The notes below the pieces were generated by a model, which searched no databases, was not told the origin of the DNA, and saw only the letters and a program-made list of their open reading frames with translations. From Cordylochernes scorpioides (lineage: Eukaryota; Arthropoda; Arachnida; Pseudoscorpiones; Chernetidae), in the NCBI GenBank assembly GCA_030710605.1, contig CP092877.1:44314406-44378405 (forward strand): a stretch of DNA of 64,000 bases, given 5' to 3'. The position numbers were made by a program, and so were the translations under genes. Shown here one piece after another: positions 56,106 to 64,000 of the stretch. Positions within the stretch are counted from its first letter, which is position 1; each line of letters opens with the position of its first letter.

Positions 56106-57712
56106 TGCCCGCCCCCCCCTCTAGACAACCCTGTTATCAGCTGTGTGATACATACACCTGTCTATAGCGGCCATTCTAGACAACCCTGTTATCAGCAGTG
56201 TGTTACATCCACCTGTCAATACAGACCACCCTGTCTATAGCGACCACTCTAGACAACCCTGTTATCAGCTGTGTGATACATCCACCTGTCTATACAGACC
56301 ACCCTGTCTATAGCGGCCACTCTGGGCAACCCTGTTATCAGCTGTGTGATACATCCACCTGTCTACACAGACCACCCTGTCTATAGCGGCCACTCTGGGC
56401 AACCCTGTTATCAGCTGTGATACATCCACCTGTCTATACAGACCACCCTGTCTATAGCGGCCACTCTGGGCAACCCTGTTATCAGCTGTGTGATACATCC
56501 ACCTGTCTATACAGACCACCCTGTCTATAGCGGCCACTCTGGGCAACCCTGTTATCAGCTGTGTGATACATCCACCTGTCTACACAGACCACCCTGTCTA
56601 AAGCGGCCACTCTAGGCAACCCTGTTATCAGCTGTGTGATACATCCACCTGTCTATACAGACCACCCTGTCTATAGCGGTCACTTTAGGCAACCCTGTTA
56701 TCATCAGTGTGTTACATTCACCTGTCTATACAGACCACCCTGTCTATAGCGGCCACTCTAGGCAACCCTGTTGTCAGCTGTGTGATACATCCACCTGTCT
56801 ACACAGACCACCCTGTCTATAGCGGACACTCTAGGCAACCCTGTTATCAGCTGTGTGATACATCCACCTGTCTACACAGACCACCCTGTCTATAGCGACC
56901 ACTCTAGACAACCCTGTTATCAGCTGTGTGATGCATCCACCTGTCTATACAGACCACCCTGTCTATAGCGACCACTCTAGACAACCCTATTATCAGCTGT
57001 GTGATACATCCACCTGTCTATACAGACCACCCTGTCTATAGCGACCACTCTAGACAACCCTATTATCAGCTGTGTGATACATCCACCTGTCTATACAGAC
57101 CACCCTGTCTATAGCGACCACTCTAGACAACCCTGTTATCAGCTGTGTGATACATCCACCTGTCTATACAGACCACCCTGTCAATAGCGACCACCACCCT
57201 GTCTATAGCGACCACTCTAGACAACCCTGTTATCAGCTGTGTGATACATCCACCTGTCTATACAGACCACCCTGTCAATAGCGACCACCACCCTGTCTAT
57301 AGCGACCACTCTAGACAACCCTGTTATCAGCTGTGTGATACATCCACCTGTCTATACAGACCACCCTGTCAATAGCGACCACCACCCTGTCTATAGCGAC
57401 CACTCTAGACAACCCTGTTATCAGCTGTGTGATGCATCCACCTGTCTATACATACCACCCTGTCTATAGCGACCACTCTAGACAACCCTGTTATCAGCTG
57501 TGTGATACATCCACCTGTCTATACAGACCACCCTGTCAATAGCGACCACCACCCTGTCTATAGCGACCACTCTAGACAACCCTGTTATCAGCTGTGTGAT
57601 ACATCCACCTGTCTATACAGACCACCCTGTCAATAGCGACCACCACCCTGTCTATAGCGACCACTCTAGACAACCCTGTTATCAGCTGTGTGATACATCC
57701 ACCTGTCTATAC
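56106..57712 (+). repeat. 73-bp satellite array with 94-bp variants
   Basis: About twenty head-to-tail units of the type aaccctgttatcagctgtg...ccacctgtctatacagaccaccctgtctatagcgaccactctagac. Measured spacing is 73 bp at the left; at the right several units carry an extra 21 bp (caatagcgaccaccaccctgt), giving 94. The array continues briefly at 62906-62945 beyond Gypsy-3. Confidence 0.92.
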
Positions 57713-58056
57713 TGTTGCACCAGGTTGCGGCTTGGCAGACTCTTCAGCCATGATTCTCTCCTGTGCTGGGTCTTGCATCTTACCAGAGCGTGTTTCAACC
57801 ATCCTACAAATTTATATAAGGGAATAATGAGATAAGTCTACTTTAAGTAGCCACCAGAATCCTTTATTTATTTTCTCACATCAAAGAGAGCAGTGAAGTC
57901 ACACGTGTACCTAAATACAAATGATGACAATCTAAATAATCTGTGTTTTAAATAAATATCATAGAATATTTTATATAAAAATAAATAAATATATAATTTA
58001 AATTTCAAATATATTAAAAATAATATAAGAAATACGCCATTAATCATGATGTAACA
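57713..58056 (-). repeat. 3' LTR of Gypsy-3
   Basis: 344 bp; includes a copy of the first 30 gag codons that is not followed by gag here. Confidence 0.95.
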
Positions 58057-59793
58057 CTTCCCCCTCTCCAGAGGTCGTCACGTCCTCGTGAGTTACCTCA
58101 TCAATTCTCTCAAAATAGGGTTTGAGTCTTGAGACATGGACAATCAATGGGTCTTGGCCAGGATTATCTTTTGGCTCAATTAAGTAATTCACGTTAGACA
58201 GCTTCTTTAATATTCTATATGGGCCAAAATATTTTCTCAGTAGTTTCTCACACTTTCCTATTTTCCTAATTGGTGTCCAAACTGCTATTAATTCTCCTGG
58301 TTGGTAGCTTCTTTCCATGTGTTTCTTGTCATAGTTCTTTTTCATTCTTTCTTGAGTCTTTATTGTGTTGTTAATAACTAATTTTCTTGTTCTGTTTATT
58401 TTGTCTAAGTGATGTTTTATGTATTCATCATAATCATCCATGTCAATGTCCACCGAGATATTCCTGTCGTCCAAAAGAGACGTGGGTTCTCTTCCAAACA
58501 TCAGGAAAAAGGGAGAATATCCTGTGGTTTCCTGAATTGTAGTATTGTAAGCGTGAGTGATGAATGGGAGTATTTCGTCCCAATTTTTCTGATCAGTGTT
58601 CACATACATACTGAGCATATTGATCAATGTTCTATTTAACCGCTCTGTCAATCCATTAGTCTGGGGATGATAGCTCGTTGTGAAGCAATGTTTAATCTTG
58701 CACGTTTTCATCACCTCTTTCATTAAATTACTGGTAAATTGAGAGCCTCTGTCACTAATAAGATATTGTGGGGCTCCGTGCCGAAGAAAAATATCCTCTA
58801 CTAGAAATTTAGAAACTTCTTTCACTGTTGCTTCCGAGACTGCTCTTGTTTCTGCATATCTAGTGTAGTAGTCCGTCAGCACGATTATCCATTTTTTCCT
58901 GTTTTTCGTAGATGGTAGTGGACCAACAAAGTCAATTCCAATTCTTTCGAAAGGAAAGTTGGCTGGGGGGATGGGCTGTAGTAGTCCAGAAGGTAATTGG
59001 TTTGAGCCTTTCCTACTTTGGCAAAGGTGACACGTCTTAACGAATTCTGAGACATCCTTTAGCATTGATGGCCAAAAGTATTTACTCTTTATTCGGTACA
59101 TGGTTCTGGCGACGCCCAGATGGCCATTCGACATATGATTGTGATATTCTTTCATAATTTCTCTCTTTTTATTCTCTGGAACCACAAGCAACCACGCCCT
59201 GCCTTCAGGGTTCGGGTTTTTCTTAAAGAGGCATCCATCTTCTTCTTTAAAGTTTTGCGCAATTGATCGCCTGCTTCCATTAAGGTTTTTCTTAACACTT
59301 TCGATAAATTTATCCTCTTCGTCTGTTATTTGATTTAAAAATAGCCTTTCAAAATCCTCATCCCAATCAGTTTCTGGTAAGGGCCCCCTAGATAAGCCAT
59401 CGGCGTCCAGATGCTTCTTTCCCGATTTATGTATTATATCGAAGTCATATTCTTGAATTTTCAATGCCCATCTTGCCAATCGACCTGTTGGATCCTTCAA
59501 GTTTTTGAGCCAGCATAAGGCGTGATGGTCTGTTACTATTTTAAAGTGTCTTCCATAAAGGTAGGGTCGTAATTTTGACATTGACCAGACAACGGCCAGA
59601 CATTCTTTTTCAGTGGTTGAATAATTTTGCTCCGCTTTACTTAGGGTACGACTCAAATATGAGATCACCTTCTCTTCACCACCGATGTCTTGGACAAGTG
59701 TTGCACCTATGCCGATGTTGGACGCATCAGTATGAACATAAGTAGGTGCATTTGGATTGAAGTGACCTAAAATTGGTGGACTTAATAGTGCTG
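58040..59793 (-). pseudogene. Gypsy-3 pol, RNase H C-terminal part and integrase
   Basis: Continuation of pol after the 1-nt deletion: HTDASNIGIGATLVQ, SRTLSKAEQNYSTTEKECLAVVW, TDHHALCWLKNLKDP, KHLDADGLSRGP (RNase H), then integrase zinc region (HNHMSNGHLGVARTMYRIK ... CHLCQSRKG), core GIDFVGPLPSTKNRK, SDRGSQFTSN, HPQTNGLTERLNRTL (D,D,E), and the end RKYFGPYRILKKLSNVNY, VHVSRLKPYFER. The stop (58042-58040) lies inside the 3' LTR. Joins viral-like cDNA to host DNA in the nucleus. Confidence 0.92.
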
Positions 59794-61512
59794 TTTTAGG
59801 GTTTGAAACGCTTCCTCTTGTCTTTCTGTCCAGGTAAATGATACACTTTTTTTTATAAGGTTGGTCAAAGGGTCAGCAATTTTTGAAAAGTCTTTGATAA
59901 ATTTTCTATAATATGAACACATTCCCAAAAAGGATTGTACTTCTTTGACCTTTTTGGGCCGAGGAAAATTTCTGACAGCTTTGATGTTATGTTCCGCGGG
60001 TTTTATACCATGTTTGCTCGTTATATAGCCGAGAATCTCCAATTCTTCAAAAGCAAATCGGCATTTTTTGTCGTTTAACCTTAAATTAGATTCACGAAAA
60101 CATCTAAAAACAGCTTCAAGTCTTTTGAGGTGCGTTGGAAAATCCGGGCTATATATGATAACATCATCCAGATAACACAAACAAATTTGCCATCTCAGAT
60201 TTCCAAGCATATTCTCCATATTTCTCTCAAAGGTAGCAGGCGCGTTACAAAGTCCAAAAGGCATCACGTTGAATTCATATAATCCATGCGCTGTAGTGAA
60301 AGCTGTTTTCTCTTTGTCTCTTTCTTCGACTTCAACTTGCCAATATCCAGATCTGAGGTCTATTGCTGAGAAGTGTGTAGATCCTTGGAGAGTATCCATA
60401 ACTTCGTCTATTCTAGGGATCGGATAGACATCTTTTACTGTCACATTATTCAGTTTTCTGTAGTCCACACAAAATCTGTATTTACCATCTCGCTTCTTGA
60501 CCAATATTACTGGAAAAGACCAGGGGCTAGAAGATGGCCTAATTATGCCTTCTGTAAGCATCTCGTCAATTTGCTTTTTTATAATATCTCGTTCTTTAGC
60601 ACTTACCCGGTAAGGCTTGTGTTTAATTGGCTTCGCGTCTTCTGTGTCTATCCGATGTTTTGCCAAATTGGTTCTCCCTAATCTCGATGAAAAAAGATCT
60701 CCATACCTTTCTAAAACTTGTTTTAACTCCTTCTGTTCCTTTGGTGAAAGATTTTCGTTTATTTGGAATCTAGGTTCTTCGTTCTTTTCTACCTCTCTTT
60801 CTCGACTCACATTTATTTTCGCTGGACTACTTCCAAAAGCCAATGTTTGGTTTTTCATTATTTTTAACGGTCGAGGATACGGATTAGTTATCCAGATGTG
60901 TGTTTCCCTATTTATAACATTGATCAAGCTTCTTGCTAGACGAAGTCCATTTGTTTGAAACATTTTGCTGCTCTCCTCGATAATATATTCTCCATCCTCT
61001 GTTTCTACCAATGCCTTGATCAATTTCATGGAACATTCCGGTACAATGGAATCCTTGGCACTCTTTATTTTCAACATTTCAAAATTGATTTCGTCATGAT
61101 TATTCGTCAAATCATATTTTATAGTTTCTTGCTTACAATCTATTTTTGCGTTCATTTTCTTAAGGAAATCTCTCCCAAGAATTAATGTCCGTAAATGCGT
61201 TTTCAATATCACAAAGTTGTGTGATAATGTTTCGTCATCAATTTTTATATTTAAAAATATACTTCCTACCATGTCCAATTTTTTTCCATCGGGTCCTGCA
61301 CAAATTTTTGCGAGTTTACTTATACCATGGCCTGTATCGAGGGCCGTTCTGAGGTCGACCACTGAGAGGTCAGCACCTGTATCAACCAAAGCTTCAAAAG
61401 TCCCTATCTTGTCCACATTAATTTTTAATTTGTATTTAGAGTCCAACTTCTTGATTCCGTTTATGGTCGACTTGCTTTGATTGACAGATTCAGGCGCGAC
61501 GCTTAGTTTAAA
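59782..61512 (-). CDS. Gypsy-3 pol, protease and reverse transcriptase part
   Basis: Frame entered by -1 slippage at 61506-61512: LSVAPESVNQSKS, protease ALVDTGADLSVVDL and LILGRDFLKKM, linker, then RT with KHKPYRVSAKERDIIKKQI, RFCVDYRKLNNVTVKDVYP, FNVMPFGLCNAPATFERN and CYLDDVIIYS (catalytic Asp pair), then SFLGMCSYYRKFIKDF. The frame runs to a stop at 59782 caused by the A-run deletion in the RNase H entry. No own ATG is needed because it is a fusion product. Confidence 0.92.
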   Translation of the reverse strand, partial: FKLSVAPESVNQSKSTINGIKKLDSKYKLKINVDKIGTFEALVDTGADLSVVDLRTALDTGHGISKLAKICAGPDGKKLDMVGSIFLNIKIDDETLSHNFVILKTHLRTLILGRDFLKKMNAKIDCKQETIKYDLTNNHDEINFEMLKIKSAKDSIVPECSMKLIKALVETEDGEYIIEESSKMFQTNGLRLARSLINVINRETHIWITNPYPRPLKIMKNQTLAFGSSPAKINVSREREVEKNEEPRFQINENLSPKEQKELKQVLERYGDLFSSRLGRTNLAKHRIDTEDAKPIKHKPYRVSAKERDIIKKQIDEMLTEGIIRPSSSPWSFPVILVKKRDGKYRFCVDYRKLNNVTVKDVYPIPRIDEVMDTLQGSTHFSAIDLRSGYWQVEVEERDKEKTAFTTAHGLYEFNVMPFGLCNAPATFERNMENMLGNLRWQICLCYLDDVIIYSPDFPTHLKRLEAVFRCFRESNLRLNDKKCRFAFEELEILGYITSKHGIKPAEHNIKAVRNFPRPKKVKEVQSFLGMCSYYRKFIKDFSKIADPLTNLIKKSVSFTWTERQEEAFQTLKQHY

Positions 61513-62651
61513 TCTTCCAACACGGAATATCTATTCCGAGTAGGAATATTTGTCTGTGTGCTATGACATACATCAGCATAAAGCCGAGGTCCTGATTTCT
61601 CTGATATTTCATTCATTTGGCATTTCTCTTCGGCCTTCTCTTGGGTATCTGCTGGATCCTCTTCTAGGATTCTTATAAACTTGACCCTACAATAACGGGC
61701 CACGTGCCCTGGCTTGTTACATTTAAAGCAGATTGGTCTTCCATCTTCCGTCCTATTTTTGCTCACTTCTTGGCTTTTATTGTAAGTGTTTCTCTGAAGG
61801 TTTGGTTTCGGCACAAAGTTAGGATTATAAGGACGTCTAGGGGTAGAGGGCTGGGGAAAGTTGTTTCGATACTGTCTGGGGGTAGGAGGGGAGTCGTTCT
61901 TGTAATTATTGGAAACAGGGGCTTGGGGCCTGGAAGTGGTCTGGTAGTTTCGTGCGGCAGTCGGCGGCACGTACCTCGATTGTTGTTGGGGTCTAGAATA
62001 GCGTGGACCGTTATATAGGTTTCTGGATTTCTCCACACGTTCCCGATACTTCTTTTCAAAAGAATCCATTTTCTTGCACACGACAAGAAGGTCATCGGTC
62101 GTTTTAGGAGGGTTCAGGTAGAGCGCGAATGAGTACTCTTTTTTCAGTCCTCCAATAACATGTTCAATTTTTGTTTCTTCTTCCATTGCGGGGTCAACCT
62201 TGTTGCACAACACTAGAATGTCTTCCGCGAACCTGATTGCTGGTTCATTCCAGTGTTGCATTCTGTTGAGCTTCATTCTAAGTTCTTCTTTATTCGCGTC
62301 CAAAGAAAAATCCTGAATGAGGCGGATTTTAATATTTTCCCAGCTCGTGAAACTAGCTTTGTGTAAATTCAACCAGGTTTTAGCGCTTCCCGTCATGTTC
62401 ATGGCGGCATAACGAGAGATAATGTAGTCTGCCCAATGGTACAAGAAGCCAATTTCTTCAAGAGATTCAATCCATGGGCGAGGGTCTTCCGTTCCATCAT
62501 ACTTAGGGATGTCGATGTTGGGATTCAGGACAACTGGGTCGGAACTAGCATCTCTACCAATTGTTGCACCAGGTTGCGGCTTGGCAGACTCTTCAGCCAT
62601 GATTCTCTCCTGTGCTGGGTCTTGCATCTTACCAGAGCGTGTTTCAACCAT
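61503..62651 (-). CDS. Gypsy-3 gag
   Basis: 382 codons from ATG 62651 (MVETRSGKMQDPAQE) to TAA 61505-61503. The start codon and the first 30 codons lie inside the 5' LTR, and the frame runs through the primer-binding site. Capsid-like segment IPKYDGTEDPRPWIESLEEIGF ... SWENIKIRLIQDFSLD; knuckle CFKCNKPGHVARYC near residue 320. Structural protein of the virus-like particle. Confidence 0.93.
   Translation of the reverse strand: MVETRSGKMQDPAQERIMAEESAKPQPGATIGRDASSDPVVLNPNIDIPKYDGTEDPRPWIESLEEIGFLYHWADYIISRYAAMNMTGSAKTWLNLHKASFTSWENIKIRLIQDFSLDANKEELRMKLNRMQHWNEPAIRFAEDILVLCNKVDPAMEEETKIEHVIGGLKKEYSFALYLNPPKTTDDLLVVCKKMDSFEKKYRERVEKSRNLYNGPRYSRPQQQSRYVPPTAARNYQTTSRPQAPVSNNYKNDSPPTPRQYRNNFPQPSTPRRPYNPNFVPKPNLQRNTYNKSQEVSKNRTEDGRPICFKCNKPGHVARYCRVKFIRILEEDPADTQEKAEEKCQMNEISEKSGPRLYADVCHSTQTNIPTRNRYSVLEDLN
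61506..61512 (-). promoter_or_regulatory. Gypsy-3 slippery heptamer TTTAAAC
   Basis: T TTA AAC in the gag frame, immediately followed by the gag stop TAA and by GCGTCGCG. This is a canonical X XXY YYZ -1 ribosomal frameshift site, and the -1 frame is the pol frame. Downstream structure was not computed. Confidence 0.8.
62548..62559 (-). other. Gypsy-3 primer-binding site
   Basis: TGGTAGAGATGC two bases after the 5' LTR; eleven of twelve bases match the alanine-tRNA-type site TGGTGGAGATGC. Confidence 0.65.
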
Positions 62652-62905
62652 CCTACAAATTTATATAAGGGAATAATGAGATAAGTCTACTTTAAGTAGC
62701 CACCAGAATCCTTTATTTATTTTCTCACATCAAAGAGAGCAGTGAAGTCACACGTGTACCTAAATACATATGATGACAATCTAAATAATCTGTGTTTTAA
62801 ATAAATATCATAGAATATTTTATATAAAAATAAATAAATATATAATTTAAATTTCAAATATATTAAAAATAATATAAGAAATACGCCATTAATCATGATG
62901 TAACA
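62562..62905 (-). repeat. 5' LTR of Gypsy-3, carrying the gag start
   Basis: 344 bp. Contains gag codons 1-30 (62651-62562) and an internal TGGTTGAAACACGC that resembles the primer sites of Gypsy-1/2. Confidence 0.95.
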
Positions 62906-63004
62906 ATACAGACCACCCTGTCAATAGCGACCACCCAAGACAACGTTTTCAAAATATATTCGCACTCGGGTAAACCCCGGGCGTTGCCCGGGCCATTCGT
63001 CTAG
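62906..63004 (+). mobile_element. Satellite remnant and Helitron 3' terminus
   Basis: 62906-62945 continues the satellite. 62976-62992 is a perfect 7-bp hairpin CCCGGGC-GTT-GCCCGGG, then CCATTCGT and CTAG at 63001-63004 before T, a textbook Helitron end. The CTCGGGTAAA..CCCGGGCG block is shared with copies A-C at 44467-45880. Confidence 0.8.
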
Positions 63005-63928
63005 TATATATATATACATCTTAACCTGCTGGATATCCCAGCTTTATTGTCACGTAATCTTTCCTCAAGAGATATAATAACATCTACCCATGTTAATATT
63101 CTAGTTCCCCAGCAACCCCTTTCCTGCTACTATCTTCCTTGACACATTGTAAATAGCATTGCTAATTATTGTAACTATTGTTCCTGTATATACCCTCTTC
63201 TACGCGGAGAAGTTGTATAAGACCAAAAGGTCATAACAGGGACTTTTTTTTTGTTGTTACTACTGTTATTCTTGTATGTAACCTACATTTCTGTGCTTGG
63301 AGAATCCGTATAAGACTAAATTGTCTTAATAAAGCTTTTTGTTGTTGTATATACATGTGGTACCAAGCTAATGTAATTACAACGGAGTGTTGTGGTTGCT
63401 TATACTCTAAGTACAGATGTTTGTAAACATGAGGTGCAATCTCTCTGTTCTGTAGCATCACTCCCACAAAGAGGGTTTACACAGCAGTTCTCCCATCAAC
63501 ACTATCTAAGGAGGAAGTCCGTGTTCCTGGAGAGTGCAGAACTAAACATTCCATATCCTTATCTACCTAGAATATAGGTATAGCCACGGTGGCACTGAAC
63601 AATCTTATAAGTTAGTAAGATACTATGGAAGATTCAAATACCTTTGAAATTGCTGTCTCAAGGGTTTCTATGGCACCAAACTCCATATAGATAGGTTATT
63701 CTGAGGTCTATACTAAACTCTGTACGAATTACAAAATTGTGCAAATTTTAACAAGTAACTTAAGACTCCGTCATAATTTGGTAGATGGTTAAGTCACCGC
63801 AGAACGTATGACACATGGTTGATTCAAAGTACAACAAATCAGCGTGTCATCTAATGACTGATGGGTAAACTTATTTGTGTGTGCTGTGGGTTAATATTAT
63901 AATCCCTTTATATATATATCCATTCTTG

Positions 63929-63976
<48 letters not shown>

Positions 63977-64000
63977 TCTCACTACATAGACATTCACATA
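63005..64000. other. LINE-type 3' UTR and (TA)n microsatellite
   Basis: 63170-63345 has paired phrases gtataagaccaaaaggtcataac and gtataagactaaattgtcttaataaagc with a TTGTTGTTGT end, typical of LINE 3' UTR hairpins in arthropods. 63353-63440 is weakly like the 79-bp unit at 55349. 63440-63930 holds nothing recognised. 63932-63973 is a (TA)n run. Confidence 0.45.

Larger units (their letters stand above)
57713..62905 (-). mobile_element. Gypsy-3: nearly intact Ty3/gypsy retrotransposon inside the satellite
   Basis: LTRs 57713-58056 and 62562-62905, both 344 bp and almost identical (I see one difference), TGTTRC...TAACA-type ends, target duplication ATAC at 57709-57712 and 62906-62909. Minus-strand order gag, -1 frameshift site, protease, RT, RNase H, integrase. 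The only clear lesion is a missing A in an A-run at 59794-59797. Youngest element in the window. PPT gagaggggga lies next to the 3' LTR. Confidence 0.95.

Noticed and set aside
56265-56546. Repeated-peptide reading frame across the satellite (minus)
   Set aside because: It exists only because a few stop-free satellite units line up; the frame changes every 73 bp and nothing indicates translation.
56106-57712. CRISPR-like regular array
   Set aside because: Units are wholly repeated without unique spacers, and the setting is a eukaryotic genome; it is a satellite.

Overview
This window is animal (metazoan) nuclear DNA: AT-rich, with split genes and a dense load of eukaryotic transposons and no bacterial-type features. 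The three Ty3/gypsy elements (gag zinc knuckle in a CGRPGHV context, conserved GLTERLN integrase, alanine-tRNA-like primer sites) and the LINE tails with a HIFSCPA motif look to me like arthropod, most likely chelicerate (spider, tick or horseshoe-crab-like), elements. That placement is an inference from family resemblance, not a search result.

The only host gene I can support is ornithine decarboxylase (ODC), minus strand, seven coding exons between 17304 and 9158. All splice junctions are GT/AG, phases agree, and the spliced length is 1344 nt (447 aa plus stop) with every catalytic residue present. Candidate 5' UTR exons lie at 20974-21028 and near 21652-21700, with a CACGTG E-box at 21912. 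ODC introns are full of tRNA-derived SINEs, foldback MITEs and a degenerate hammerhead-ribozyme motif.

Layout: 1-553 inverted-repeat transposon; 900-1560 LINE tails; 2364-6354 complete-ended Copia element; 6400-9020 MITEs and SINE; 9085-21950 ODC locus; 22823-24115 piggyBac remnant; 24485-30962 Gypsy-1 (minus) with a Penelope-like element inside it; 30986-40400 Gypsy-2 (plus) with a second Copia inside its 3' LTR; 40960-43165 decayed LINE; 44467-51947 three head-to-tail Helitron ends, the last interrupted by a GC-rich Tx1/L1-like LINE inserted in a (CA)n tract; 52287-52328 a well-formed hammerhead ribozyme motif; 53200-55985 small DNA-transposon MITEs, foldbacks and a SINE-derived tandem array; 56100-63004 a 73/94-bp satellite, probably inside a Helitron, split by the nearly intact Gypsy-3 (57713-62905).

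The most interesting signals are: a hammerhead ribozyme family shared by two sites; a conserved -1 frameshift context (heptamer plus stop, then a shared downstream block) at the gag/pol junction of all three Gypsy elements; Gypsy-3, whose LTR contains the gag start codon, 30 gag codons and what looks like an old primer-binding site; and a SINE 3' module that also exists as a tandem satellite.
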